NCBI GenBank assembly: GCA_022495995.1
Contig: JAFEMH010001365.1
Location: 248,001 to 312,000 of the forward strand
Direction of reading: 5' to 3'
Length of the DNA: 64,000 nucleotides
Origin: Adenophora triphylla var. japonica
Taxonomy: Eukaryota > Streptophyta > Magnoliopsida > Asterales > Campanulaceae
Below, piece after piece: positions 1 to 12,179 of this stretch. A model generated the notes under the pieces. That model saw nothing but the letters and a program-made list of their open reading frames with translations, had not been told where the DNA came from and did no database searches. Numbering within the stretch: the first letter of the stretch is position 1; each line of letters begins with the position of its first letter. The translations under genes were made by a program, and so were the position numbers.

Positions 1-1
1 A

Positions 2-766
2 AAGAAGTTTAATTATTTTGATTGCAAAATAAGTAAAAGTCCTATTGACCCTCATATGAAGTTAGTTTCAAATAAAGGCGAGGCCATAAATCAAGGAGAT
101 TATGCCAAGATAATTGGTAGCATAATGTATGTGGTTAATCATACAAGACCTGATCTTGCATGTGCAATTGGCATACTTAGCAGATTTACAAGTAATCCAA
201 GTGAAGAACATTGGACGGAACTAAAAAGAGTACTAAGGTACTTAAAATTTACAATAAACTATGGCTTACATTACAAGTGTAATTCACCTATACTTGAATG
301 TTATAGTGATGCAAATTGGGCATCAGATGTAACCAACTCCAAATCAACGAGTGGTTGGTTATTTACCATTGGAGGAGCCATAGTTGCTTGGTTTTCAAAA
401 TGACAAACATGTGTTGCTTTGTCTTCTATGGAATCTGAGTACATAGCCATGTCAATGGCTAGTAAAGATTTAATATGGTTTAGAAGATTTCTAAGAACAA
501 TACAATTTATTGATTCTAAGAAAGGAGCCACAACTTTGTATTGTGATAATCAAGCTGCCATATTCAATACAAAGAATGAGAGAATATCAAATCATAGCAA
601 ACACATTGCTATGAGATATAATCATATTAGAGATATGGTTAAAAAGGGAAAGATAGCACTTGAGTATCTTCCTACAAATCAGATGTTAGCTGATCCACTA
701 ACAAAATCTTTATCAGGGGATAAAATTACAAAGGTCATGAGAGATATGGGACTATTACCGGTCTAA
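2..766 (+). pseudogene. Ty1/copia pol 3' fragment (end of RT and RNase H)
   Basis: This frame is open from the window edge to a TAA at 764-766 except for one in-frame TGA at 401-403. It shows the copia signatures that follow the reverse transcriptase palm: MYVVNHTRPDLACAIG, the connection HWTELKRVLRYLK, then RNase H with CYSDANWASD, SKSTSGW, SSMESEYIAM, YCDNQAAI and ADPLTKSL. The protein would synthesise proviral DNA in a cytoplasmic particle. The left part (gag, protease, integrase, RT palm) lies outside the window. The stop removes the second half of RNase H, so the copy is dead as read. Family assignment is certain, lineage is not. Confidence 0.9.
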
Positions 767-1316
767 ACAATGTCTTAATTGAAACCAACTTTATCTTAAG
801 GTACAAGTCATAGATTTGTCACCTTATGTTTAAAGTTAAAAAGAAATTCAATATTAGACATTGGTGAAATGGAAACTTTGATACATTTCGAGTGCATAAC
901 TTAAAAATAGTGGGGGTGTCACTATTTGAAAGTTTCATATCTGACCTATGCACTTTCATTACCACAACAAGATTAGGATGGATTCAAAATCCTTAATAGA
1001 CTTATAGCTTTCGTAGAATGCGTTGTGGACATTCTCGATAAGTCTACCTATACAAGTAAAGAAGTGAGAGGCCGCTTCTTATGGATTACTCCGGTAAAAT
1101 TCCTAGAGTACTTGTGAACACCAGGATTAAGCACAAGGCCCAACTACAAGGTGTTGCCAAGATCAAAAGGAACATGAAATCATACATGACGAGAATATGT
1201 CTCCCTAAAGGTTTCACATTCAACCATAAAGTTTAAGGCTCGTCCACTTAATGGGTATTCGTTATGTAAAGAAGCTGAAATTGTTTTGTGTCATTATATG
1301 TAAATAAGTGGGGGAT
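767..1316 (+). other. 3' noncoding region and polypurine tract of the copia fragment
   Basis: No coding potential is visible. The stretch ends in AAGTGGGGGATT (1305-1316), a typical polypurine tract that primes plus-strand DNA and sits directly before the LTR starting TGTTATATATAG at 1317. Confidence 0.7.
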
Positions 1317-1576
1317 TGTTATATATAGTAGTATTCACATATAATACTTGGTCATCTCCCATATTGAGTTTGTAAACCAACCTTTCATTCATGGTATAAA
1401 GTCTTATTCTTCATTTCTTGTTTTCTTGTGTCTTCTTTATCCCACATGGGATTACTAATAAAACTTGTGGAGCTAAACTTGTTATATAATAGCTAAGTTT
1501 GAAGAGTTCCTATAAGCTTGCTTGAGCTTTCCTCTATTATGGGAAAATATCAAGTATGGCTTAAAATTTTGAGTAT

Positions 1577-1632
<56 letters not shown>

Positions 1633-1640
1633 TTTAAATA
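1317..1640 (+). repeat. 3' LTR of the copia fragment, right end not resolved
   Basis: It starts with TG right after a polypurine tract, as LTRs do. No second LTR copy is in the window, so the end cannot be fixed. The LTR could stop near the (TA)n tract or run on to about 2215, where a TATA-like CTATAAATAGG (1940-1950) and a transcript-leader-like stretch occur. Confidence 0.5.
1582..1627. repeat. (TA)n microsatellite
   Basis: This is an uninterrupted TA dinucleotide run of about 46 bp, prone to slippage and cruciform formation. Confidence 0.95.
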
Positions 1641-1689
1641 TTAAATTAATCTTAATACTGGTTATGGTATTAAGGAGGGAGGAAGTAAA

Positions 1690-2225
1690 TCAGTTTAAAC
1701 ATTTAGGGTTGTGACTCTTTGAATAGTCATTTACAAAAGAGTATGACTGTTCGGAGGGGCACGTCCGGATCGGCCGTGCAAGGCGTAGAGCACGCCCGTG
1801 CAGGTACGGAGCGGTCGTGCCAATTTTGGTGACACGCCCGTGCAAAAGCATGGAGCGGCCGTGCAACTTTGTTGACTCGGCCGTGCAGCTGAGGCACCAG
1901 TTCAAAAAAGTTGTGTCTTTTCAAGACGACAACACCAACTCTATAAATAGGGCTGGTCTCCTTGGAACTGATATATAGAAATCACTGAGTTAATTACTTC
2001 CTGAGTCTTTCTTCTTAACAAATCTATTCTTCGAGTCAAACAGTTAAAGCTTCGATTATTGTTCCCGAGTTATTCAAAGAAGTGTAACTTTGAATAAGAG
2101 TGTGTAGGTTTTGTATCCTGGAGGTGAAATTCGTTGAGACCATTACACCATAGTGGGACGAATTAAATACCTTAAAGATAACATCTTTTGGTGTGCCTAA
2201 CCTACTGATTCCTTACCCACAATTG
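1690..2225 (+). repeat. Probable LTR promoter region (U3-R) of a retroelement
   Basis: There is no protein gene. The order is that of an LTR: an upstream repeat cluster (1771-1887), a TATA-like CTATAAATAGG at 1940-1950 and a long AT-rich leader. The same decamer occurs at 48612-48695 upstream of a gypsy primer-binding site, which supports a retroelement control region. No second copy or target duplication was found, so a solo LTR or the continuation of the LTR beginning at 1317 are both possible. Confidence 0.45.
1771..1887 (+). promoter_or_regulatory. Six phased CGGCCGTGCA-type decamers
   Basis: Copies start at 1771, 1793, 1812, 1835, 1856 and 1878 (CGGCCGTGCA, CGCCCGTGCA, CGGTCGTGCC, CGCCCGTGCA, CGGCCGTGCA, CGGCCGTGCA). 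Spacings are 22, 19, 23, 21 and 22 bp, close to two helical turns. The cluster sits about 55 bp upstream of a TATA-like box, so a protein-binding array is plausible. That role is inference. Confidence 0.6.
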
Positions 2226-2649
2226 AGTCATATACAACATTTCTAAATCGCCAAATTTCAATAGAATTTCTCCAGTATGCATATTGATTTAATATACTGA
2301 TTTCAAACATACTAATTTTAATTTCATTATCAGCGGGGTCACTAGGTCAAGGAAGGTTCCATGGTTTTAGAATTTACGAAAAACCAAGCCACGCTTACTA
2401 ACTAATATACACTGCCAGCACTCCAACAATGGCGAAGAAGGAACACCCTCAATAGTATATGTCTCTCTCTCAGCCGCAAGGCTTTGCTTCTCTTCCCTGG
2501 TTGTGCCCTTTCCGCCAAGAGTTTCTCTCTCTTTCTCTCTCTATAGAATTCGCTCTTTTAATCGCTGGTTATGGCACCTCACTAGAGCCCTAACACGCTA
2601 ATTAAGATCTCGGAGGCTTAATTTATGGAAAGGCTCAATGTTGTTAGGT
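2226..2649. other. Non-genic flank of the C1 insertion
   Basis: I see no convincing gene. There are CT-rich tracts (about 2460-2550) of the kind found in plant 5' leaders. The sequence CTTCA at 2650-2654 is the left target duplication of C1. Confidence 0.6.
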
Positions 2650-2654
2650 CTTCA

Positions 2655-3168
2655 TGTTGGAATATTTTATGGACTTTACATATACTAGTATAATAAATAA
2701 AGTCTTTGGGCACATAGACGTATGTGCACTATAATTAATTATATATGTTACATTAAATATTAAAGTATTTGGGCCTAATAAAGTGATCTACTAAAGTTGA
2801 AGGGGGCCCAAGTCATCTTTTATAAGTATGGGATCTATAATTAATATGTGTAGATACCTAAGGGGCCTAGTTGTTAATCTATGATGGGCTGGCTAACATA
2901 CTAGGTCAATATAAATATAGGGTTATGGTCCCCAATTGACCTACCTAGGTTTTATTCTTTTGATCCCCATTATCATCTGAATTCTAAGAACCCTAAGGAT
3001 CAATTGGAAGACAATAATCGTTCATCAAGTCTTCATCAAGTATTCTCCAAATATTGCTATGGATTCAGGTTTGTCTATCGTTCCATAATCTTTGATAACT
3101 TAAAGCATGATTGTCCTAGAATAAATATTTCGCATCATTCTAGAGTTTATGTATAATTAATTCCATCA
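2655..3168 (+). repeat. 5' LTR of C1
   Basis: It starts TGTTGG and ends CATCA, 514 bp. It is followed by a two-base spacer and the primer-binding site. It contains a TATA-like ATATAAATATAGGG near 2911 and drives element transcription if active. Confidence 0.95.
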
Positions 3169-3170
3169 AG

Positions 3171-3183
3171 TGGTATCAGAGCC
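3171..3183 (+). other. Primer-binding site, initiator tRNA-Met type
   Basis: TGGTATCAGAGCC is the standard plant copia site complementary to the 3' end of initiator tRNA-Met. It lies 2 bp after the LTR and starts minus-strand DNA synthesis. Confidence 0.95.
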
Positions 3184-4419
<1,236 letters not shown>

Positions 4420-5412
4420 GTGAGCTTATTTGTTTTATTTTTTGTTCTCTATTCAGTTAATTCATCAGCTTCTAATGTATCTGCTAACATCAACTCGATT
4501 CCCATGCTGAATGGGATGAATTTTAAGAGCTGGAAAGAAAATGTGCTGATTGTTCTGGGTGTTATGGATCTAGACCTTGCACTCAGGGAGCCAAAACCTG
4601 CTGACCTGACTAGCACGAGTACAACTCAAGCTAGGAAGGATATGGAAAAGTGGGAACGCTCAAATCGCATGTGTCTTATGATCATGAAGAAAAGCATCCC
4701 AGAATCATTCAGAGGCGATATAGATGATGAGAAAGTTGCAATGACGTTCCTTACAGAGCTTGAAAAGCGTTTTGCTAAGAATGAAAGGGCAGAAACAAGC
4801 ACGCTTTTGCGTAATCTTGTTGCCATGAGGTATAAAGGTAAAGGGAACGTGCGTGAGTACATTATGGAGATGGCCAATTTGGCATCTAAACTTAAGGCTC
4901 TCAAGTTCGAGCTGTCGGATGACATGCTTGTTCATATGGTTATGATCTCTCTTCCACCACAGTTTGGGCAATTTGAAGTAACATTCAATTGCCAGAAGGA
5001 AAAGTGGACTCTTAATGAGTTCATTTCATTGTGTGTGCAAGAGGAATCAAGGTTAAAGTCTGAAAAGACTGAGAGTGCTCACTTTGCGGCTTCCTCTTCG
5101 GGCTATAACAAGAAAAGGAAGGCTAAAGAAACTGCGGTCAATGAGCCAAAGAAAAAGCAACATAAAGTATCAAAGGGACAAGCTAAGGATTTAGCAACGT
5201 CAACGTCCAAGGGACAAGATAAGGATCCAGGTTGCTTTTTCTGTAAGGAAATGGATCATATGAAGAGAGATTGCCCTAAATATCACGCATGGCGTGTAAA
5301 GAAAGGTATATCTCTTGCTTTTGTTTGTTCTGAGGTTAATTTGGTTTCAGTGCCTAGACACACTTGGTGGTTAGATTCTCGTTCTTCTACTCACATCAGT
5401 GTGTCTATGTAG
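4420..5412 (+). CDS. gag: Copia gag (nucleocapsid) of C1
   Basis: The reading frame is 330 residues. The Gag-type UBN2/RVT region begins at about residue 28 (IPMLNGMNFKSWKENVLI) and runs to about residue 215. A basic linker follows, then one CCHC zinc knuckle CFFCKEMDHMKRDC (C-x2-C-x4-H-x4-C, about residues 272-285). The first ~20 residues are hydrophobic and probably not native: the ATG at 4420 lies upstream of a splice-acceptor-like CAG, so the true start may be in an upstream exon. After the zinc knuckle the frame enters protease, WWLDSRSSTH, where the usual DSG catalytic motif reads DSR. The frame ends at a TAG (5410-5412) in a region normally open into pol. Gag packages element RNA in virus-like particles. 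Confidence 0.85.
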   Translation: MSLFVLFFVLYSVNSSASNVSANINSIPMLNGMNFKSWKENVLIVLGVMDLDLALREPKPADLTSTSTTQARKDMEKWERSNRMCLMIMKKSIPESFRGDIDDEKVAMTFLTELEKRFAKNERAETSTLLRNLVAMRYKGKGNVREYIMEMANLASKLKALKFELSDDMLVHMVMISLPPQFGQFEVTFNCQKEKWTLNEFISLCVQEESRLKSEKTESAHFAASSSGYNKKRKAKETAVNEPKKKQHKVSKGQAKDLATSTSKGQDKDPGCFFCKEMDHMKRDCPKYHAWRVKKGISLAFVCSEVNLVSVPRHTWWLDSRSSTHISVSM

Positions 5413-8400
5413 GGTTGCCTGAACTGCCGAAAGCCAAGTGATGCTGAAATATTCATCTATGTGGGTAACGGCAATTCTATTGAAGTTGAACCAATTGGAA
5501 CTTTTAGATTATTATTAAAGTCTGGATTATATTTAGATTTGTATGAGACACATGTGGTACCGTCTTTTAGACGGAATTTGGTTTCCATTTCAGTTTTGGA
5601 CAAAGAAGGATTTACTTGTTCATTTGCAAATGGTGAATGTCGTTTCTCGTACAATTCTAAGTTTATTGGATCTAGTACTTTATCGGTTTATGATAATCTT
5701 TATATGTTGGATATTGTTGCTTCATATCATGAAAACATGCATGTGGAAACACGTGGTACTAAACTCAAATTTACTAACAATAATTCCATGTCATTATGGC
5801 ACAAGCGATTAGGACATATATCAAAACAGAGAATGCAAAGGCTTGTGTCAGACAGAATTATTGAAACACTTGACCAATCAGATTATGAAATATGTGTTGA
5901 GTGTATTAAGGGAAAACAAATAGACAAAAGCAAATTAAAAGCTGAGAGAGCTATGAATGTTTTGGAATTAATTCATACGGATATATGTGGACCATTTCCT
6001 ACACCCTCGTGGAATGGTCAAGAATATTTCATTGCATTCATAGACGATTACTCTCATTATGGTTACCTATATTTGATCCATGAAAAATCACAGGCATTGG
6101 ATATGTTCAAAAAGTTTAAGGCCGAGGTTGAAAATCAACATGGCAAAACAATAAAGAAAGTCAAATCTGACCGTGGTGGTGAATACTATGGCAGAAATGA
6201 CGGATCAGGTGAACAACGTCCTGGGCCTTTTGCTAAATACCTAGAGGAGTGTGGTGTCGTCCCTCAGTACACCATGCCAGGCAAACCTAGCATGAATGGT
6301 GTTGTTGAAAGACGAAATCGAACTTTACAGGAAATGGTGAGAAGTATGGTTAGTCATACTACTTTACCAGACTCACTCTGGGAGAGGCATTAAAGACTGC
6401 AGTTTATCTCCTTAACAGGGTACCCACAAAGGCTGCTAACAAAACCCCTTATGAACTATGGACATGCAAGAAACCTGTATTAAGGCATTTACACATCTGG
6501 GGATGTCCGGCTGAGGCTAGGCCTTACAGGCCTAATGAAAAGAAGTTGGACTCAAGGACTGTTAGTAGTTACTTTGTTGGTTACTCTGAAAGGTCAAGGG
6601 GCTTTAAGTTTTACGATCCCAAATCCAGAAACTTTTTTGACACGGGAAATGCTCAATTCTTTGAGGATGTTGAGCTTGTGGGGGGAAAAGTTAGAGATGA
6701 TTTTGTCTTTGAAGAGGTTCCGGTTACCATTCCTCTTCCTACAATTGTCCTTGACCATGATTTGGATCTCAATCCTGATGTGGTTCAAGAACAAAATTTG
6801 GATCAAGAAGACATTGTCAATATCCCTCTAGTTGTCCATGAGGAACAAGCTCAACAACCTCAAGAACAAGTGCCTTTAAGAAGATCCACTAGAGAGAGAC
6901 GAAGTGCCATTTCGGATGATTACTTGGTATTTCTAAATGAACAAGAGGTAGACATTGGTCAATTGGAAGATGATCCAATCAACTTTCGTGAGGCCATTGG
7001 TAGTTCTAACTCTCAAAAGTGGATAGTCGCTATGGATGATGAGATTAAATCAATGAAAGACAATGATGTATGGGATCTTGTCCCATTGCCAGAAGGAGTG
7101 AAACCTATTGGTTGCAAATGGATATTTAAAACCAAAAGGGATTCACAGGGCAATGCGGAAAGACATAAGGCACGTCTTATCGCTAAGGGATTTACTCAGA
7201 AAGAAGGAATAGATTATAAAGAGCCTTCTCTCCGATTTCTTCGAAAGACTCTTTTAGAATCATTATGGCATTAGTGGCACATTATGACCTAGAGTTACAT
7301 CAGATGGATGTTAAGACTTCGTTTCTTAATGGAGACATTGAAGAAACAATTTATATGGTGCAACCAGAAACCTTGGTTTCAAAAGATTCAGAGGATATGG
7401 TATGCAAACTCAAGAAATCCATCTATGGACTCAAACAAGCATCCCGTCAGTGGTATTACAAATTTCATCAAGTTGTATTGTCATTTGGCTTCACGACAAA
7501 TACAGTTGATGATTGTGTCTACCACAAGTTCAGTGGGAGTAAATATATTTTTCTGGTTTTATATGTGGATGACATCCTACTAGCCACAAATGATACGGAC
7601 TTACTGCATGAAACTAAGAGATTTCTCTCAAAGAAATTTGAGATGAAAGATCTGGGAGATGCATCTTTTGTATTAGGAATTCAAATACACAGAGATCGTT
7701 CTCGAGGTATTCTTGGATTGTCACAAAAGAGTTACATCGATAAGGTACTTAAGAGATTTGGCATGCAGGATTGTAAAATGGGTGACACCCTAGTGGCTAA
7801 AGGTGACAAATTCAATCTTGCTCAGTGCTCCAAGAATGAGATTGAATCTAAGGAAATGAATAGAATCCCTTATGCTTCGGCTATAGGGAGCTTGATGTAT
7901 GCTCAGGTTTGCACTCGTCCAGACCTAGCATTCATAGTTGGTGTTTTAGGCAGATACCTTACAAATCCTGGAAAGGATCATTGGATAGCAGCCAAGAGGG
8001 TCATGCGTTATTTACAGAGAACAAAGGATTATATGCTCACTTACAGAAAGTCAGATAGACTTGAGATCATTGGGTATTCGGATTTCGACTTTGCGGGATG
8101 CCAAGATAGTCGTAAGTCTACTTCGGGCTACGTTTATCTACTTTGTGGAGGAGCAGTTTCTTGGAAGAGTGTTAAGCAGACACTTGTTGCTACTTCTACG
8201 ATGGAGGCAGAGTTTGTGGCGTGTTATGAGGCATCAAACCACGCAATTTGGTTGCGAAATTTTATCACTGGGCTGCACATATTAGGTGGCGTTGATAGGC
8301 CATTAAAGTTATTTTGTGATAATAAGTCGGCAGTTATGTATTCTAATAACAACAAGAGCTCGTCTAAGTCTAAGAACATAGACATTAAGTATCTTGCTGT

Positions 8401-8548
8401 TAAGGAACGGATTCAGAGTGGACAGATTTGTATTGAGCATATTGGGACTAACTCCATGGTCGCGGTTCCGCTTACTAAGGGTGTAACACCGAGGGTTTTT
8501 CACGAGCACACTGCTTGTATGGGTGTTGTATCACTAGAGTATGCTTAG
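5413..8548 (+). pseudogene. pol: Copia pol of C1 (integrase, RT, RNase H) with two frameshifts
   Basis: Segment 5461-6393 is in the gag frame. It holds the pre-integrase HHCC region (LWHKRLGHIS, then CVECIKGK) and the integrase core (IHTDICGPF, KSDRGGEYYG, NGVVERRNRTL, the D-D-E set). A 1-bp loss in a G run near 6385 breaks the frame; the integrase C-terminus continues about 6394-6620. Segment 6546-7274 carries the linker and the start of RT (WIFKTKRDSQGN, HKARLIAKGF). A second 1-bp lesion near 7222 shifts to 7265-8548, which has the RT palm (LYVDDILLATND) and RNase H (STSGYVYLLCGGAVSW, TMEAEFVA, FCDNKSAV). The RT and RNase H active-site residues look intact. Confidence 0.9.
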
Positions 8549-8955
8549 ATTGAGTGGGAGTTTTGTATTTCGCTCTTACATTTATTGTTATAAGTATATT
8601 TAGTTTTTCAGTTTTGGTTAATAAAGTTATTTTGCACTCTGAATATTTGGTTGATCTCAAAATAAGGTTGGACCAGTTGAGAATAGACATGTGAAGATCA
8701 CATTACATGTTATTCCATGCTACACATCCATACTTGATCCATGTCATTTAGTTGAGTTAATATATGTGACCACTGATGGGTCTAGTTGCGTTAATAGTGA
8801 CAAAAACCTCTTTGAACCTTATGTTGATTTGACTAATGGACCGGATTGGTTTAAGATGACACAATTTGGTAAAGCATTGCTGTTAAGATTTATATGTGAT
8901 ATGCAATTAAACTAAGATATTATACTATGTACATGTGTAAGTCCAAGTGGGAGAT
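8549..8955 (+). other. 3' noncoding region and polypurine tract of C1
   Basis: No convincing gene; a 74-codon open frame at 8691-8915 has no recognisable features. It ends in AAGTGGGAGATT (8945-8956), the polypurine tract adjoining the 3' LTR. Confidence 0.8.
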
Positions 8956-9468
8956 TGTTGGAATATTTTATGGACTTTACATATACTAGTATAATAAATA
9001 AAGTTTTTGGGCACATAGACGTATGTGCACTATAATTAATTATATATGTCACATTAAATATTAAAGTATTTGGGCCTAATAATGTGATCTACTAAAGTTG
9101 AAGGGGGCCCAAGTCATCTTTTATAAGTATGTGATCTATAATTAATATGTGTAGATACCTAAGGGGCCTAGTTGTTAATCTATGATGGACTGGCTAACAT
9201 ACTAGGTCATATAAATATAGGGTTATGGTCCCCAATTGACCTACCTAGGTTTTATTCTTTTGATCCCCATTATCATCTGAATTCTAAGAACCCTAAGGAT
9301 CAATTGGAAGACAATAATCGTTCATCAAGTCTTCATCAAGTATTCTCCAAATATTGCTATGGATTCAGGTTTGTCTATCGTTCCATAATCTTTGATAACT
9401 TAAAGCATGATTGTCCTAGAATAAATATTCCGCATCATTCTAGGGTTTATGTATAATTAATTTCATCA
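8956..9468 (+). repeat. 3' LTR of C1
   Basis: 513 bp, starts TGTTGG and ends CATCA. It is nearly identical to the 5' LTR and followed by the CTTCA target duplication at 9469-9473. Confidence 0.95.
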
Positions 9469-9473
9469 CTTCA

Positions 9474-10298
9474 ATCTTACATTGTTATCAAACCTTGATA
9501 CTTCCCCAGTGTTTTTCAATAAATATTCCTCTTTCACTGTTTTGTCTCCGCCATTGTTAGACAAAACAGGGGGAAATCTTCCTCCTTCTTCTTCTTCATT
9601 CATTCGACCCACCTCACCCCTCCTACCGTCTTCTGACCAAAAACGTGCACCAGATCTGGACTCGTCGACGAATTCGATGGTGCAAAAATCTTCGCAAAAC
9701 ACCACCAAAGTTGACTCCTAGCAAGACTCCGGTGACTCCCACCATCTCCGACTCTCCTTATGTCCTCCGTCTGGCTAAATTGATGGTTTAATAATGAGAA
9801 TTAGGGTGAATTGGGTGGGGAGGGTTTGGGGCTATTTGCCCCCCTCCCCAAATTAGGTCGAATTGCACTGCTACTGAGTTTTGCCAACCAATTTTTTTCC
9901 AAGCCAGTGAGTGGTGCAACCCAACAGTAAGTATTCAGTTGCTTGAATTTGTTATGAAGAAAGTCTGACCCATTTGCCCCGTTTTCTTCAATTTTTTGAT
10001 TGTGTTGAATTTCATTACTGTGCAGATTTATGATGAATGAAGCAGTCACACATACTTGAATTTATGAAAACCTTTTTCTTGGTGAAATAATTTTGGTAAA
10101 TGTTTTGAGTGTTTTTCCTGTAATTTTGAAGTGGTGGCGGAGGTGACATGGTGGCGGTGGCAACGTTTGGTGATGGTGGTGGTGATGGTTAGATTGTGTT
10201 AACTTTGGTGGTGGTGGTCGGTTAGGGTGGGGGTGCTAGCTTAAAAAGTGAAGAGAGAGTGATGGAATTGAAAATTAAAGTCTAAAAAACATTGACAA
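9474..10298. other. Host DNA between C1 and the MULE
   Basis: There is no gene I can name. A serine/proline/threonine-rich coding-like stretch runs about 9482-9790: one frame is open 9482-9721, and another continues through KTPPKLTPSKTPVTPTI and YVLRLAKLM. It could be a relic of a host exon. A GGT-rich repeat tract runs about 10131-10220. Confidence 0.4.
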
Positions 10299-10307
10299 TA
10301 ATAAACG

Positions 10308-10352
10308 GAGAATTGTTATATAAACCCGTAAAATTCTTGAGTAAACCCGTAA
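10308..10352 (+). repeat. Left terminal inverted repeat of the MULE
   Basis: It begins GAGAATTGTTATATAAACCC and pairs with the reverse complement of 43750-43797. The first 28 bp are identical, followed by one mismatch, ten more matches, then a short length difference. Confidence 0.93.
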
Positions 10353-10461
10353 AGCTAAATCCACCCCAAACAAATTAAATAAATCTCCCTTTCCCTTTAT
10401 ACCCTTGTCTTTATCCCCTCCCACACCCACACCCACCCACCCATTCAATTAATTCTTCATT

Positions 10462-10462
<1 letters not shown>

Positions 10463-10498
<36 letters not shown>

Positions 10499-10680
10499 AT
10501 CCTCAGCCAAAATCAGCCTTAGAGAGAGAAACAAAGAAATTTTAGAGAGAGAAACAAAGAAATTTTAGAGAGAGAAAGAGAGACCGGATTGAGAGAGAAG
10601 AAAGAGAGAGAGAGAGAAATAGAAGAAGAAGAAGAACCAAAATAGAAAAAGAAGAAGAAGAACCAACAGCCATTTTCAAC
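10463..10680. repeat. (CT)n tract and GA-rich tandem repeats
   Basis: A (CT)n run covers about 10463-10494. It is followed by two and a half copies of a 23-bp unit (AGAGAGAGAAACAAAGAAAT plus TTT) at about 10520-10575 and AGA-rich DNA to 10660. This is the probable leader of the PMD gene. Confidence 0.8.
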
Positions 10681-10690
10681 ACCATTCAAG

Positions 10691-12179
10691 ATGTCAAACC
10701 TAGGAAATTCAGTAATTATTCTCTCCTTCGTTCCAAAATTACTTTAATTTTGCTTCAATTTGAGAGATTTTGATTTTGAAATCTGGGTTTTAGAGGTTCG
10801 GCCACTACTGGCCGATTTTTTAGATCTATTCGGCCAGACCCAATCGAACATGCTCAAAAATTCGGCCACACCTGGCCGAACCTGCTTTAAAATTCGGCCA
10901 TGACCAACCGAACCTTTCTCAACGGCCACACCCGGCCGAACCTTGCTCAAAATTTCGATCACACCTGCCGAACCTTGCTCAAAATTTCGGTCACACATGG
11001 CCGAACCTTGCTCAATGTGATGTTAGTGTTTGATTTTGATATGATATGATATAAAATTGCTATGAGTTTGATTTTTTGATGTTTTATTTGCAGTTAAGCA
11101 AATTTTCACTAGAAAACGTCCAACTGCTTCCCTTAGGAAGCAACAAGAAGTGGCACGTCAAGGGAAATCTTCACAGAACCTTGATACTGAACAAGTTGAG
11201 GATGCAAATGTTGATCCTTGTCAGTCGGTCTCCCATGAGGCTCGTCAGTCGGTCTACAATGAGGAATCTCATTATATGGAAACCTCACCTCAGATTGATC
11301 TTATTCCGGCTCAAAATTATAGTGACCTGAAGATGAATGGGAATATAAGTCGAAAGATGAGCCGGAAGATGAGGATGATGAGGATGACTCCGAGGGAGGT
11401 GGGGATGAAACCTCTTATCCCGGTGGCCCGAGGTACAAAACTTTACTCATGTCCTATGAAACCCATGTTGCTAAATCCATTTGGGAGGGTAAGATGACCG
11501 TACCCTAAAATGTATTAATCATATAGGAAAGTTGAAAAAGTGGCAATTGGATTTGAATATTATATCTGAGCCGGTTCAAAATACTATCCTTAATTCCGGT
11601 CTCTTGTGCTTAGTTAATGGAGCGTATGACAACGTAGATAAAACGTTGGTTAACGCTTTTGTTGAGCGATGGCATCCGGAAACTAATAGTTTCCATATGC
11701 CATTTGGTGAGATGACCATCACTTTAGAGGATGTGTCTTGTCTTACGATGCTTCCGGTAGTAGGTGTACCCTTCTGCTCAGCCACCTCTTAATAAAGTCT
11801 GTGAGGTTTTGGGAGTGATAAAAAAAGTTGCTAGAGATGGAATTCCAGCCAAAGGGGCATTGGTAAATTTAGAATGGCTGAGAACGAAGTTCTCCCCTCA
11901 TTTGTTCTCCTCAGACCCCCGAAAAGCTATCTGTGGTGCTAAGGCATATCTCTTATATTTATTGGGTGCACAATTTTCTCTGATGAGACCGGGACATGTT
12001 TCAGCTCTCGAGCTATCTAGATTTTTTGAGAGATGATGGGGAAATCGGGAATTATGCTTGGGGAGCCGGAGCGTTAGCTTATCTGTACCGGCAACTAGGA
12101 AAAGGATCTAGGTTTAACTGCCATCAGATTTTCGGGCACTTAACCTTGTTGCAGGCATGAGTTTATGAGAGGTTCCCTA
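10691..12179 (+). pseudogene. PMD gene of the MULE, 5' and main part
   Basis: Plant mobile domain genes (MAIN/MAIL1 relatives) are common passengers of MULEs. Here a short first exon (ATG at 10691, donor GTAATT near 10708) is followed by an intron holding the GGCCGAA repeats and an acceptor TTTGCAG at 11087-11093. The PMD core then reads across several frames: PGGPRYKTLLMSYETHVAKS (about 11425), KKWQLDLNIISEPVQNTILN (11538), ERWHPETNSFHMPFGEM, then NYAWGAGALAYLYRQLGKG (about 12048). Single-base lesions occur near 11328, 11490 and 11775. A TGG-to-TGA change in the LLQAW motif (about 12157-12159) adds a stop. The gene is then cut at 12179 by element A and resumes at 40734. The role would be nuclear, in silencing or transposition; that is from family knowledge. 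Confidence 0.85.
10797..11017. repeat. Left cluster of palindromic TTCGGCCA..TGGCCGAA repeats
   Basis: Several imperfect palindromes, such as TTCGGCCACACCTGGCCGAA, are spaced along the first intron of the PMD gene. The same motif family fills the matching intron of the transposase gene at the other end (43148-43338). Confidence 0.85.

Noticed and set aside
1771..1887. CRISPR-like or telomere-like repeat
   Set aside because: Only a decamer is conserved, with short variable gaps, in an LTR-like promoter setting.
8691..8915. 74-codon frame between C1 pol and 3' LTR as an extra gene
   Set aside because: No domain, biased composition or second copy supports it; it lies in the expected 3' noncoding region.
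9482..9721. 79-codon frame as a host gene
   Set aside because: Serine/proline low complexity with frame switching; no recognisable domain, kept only as a coding-like stretch.
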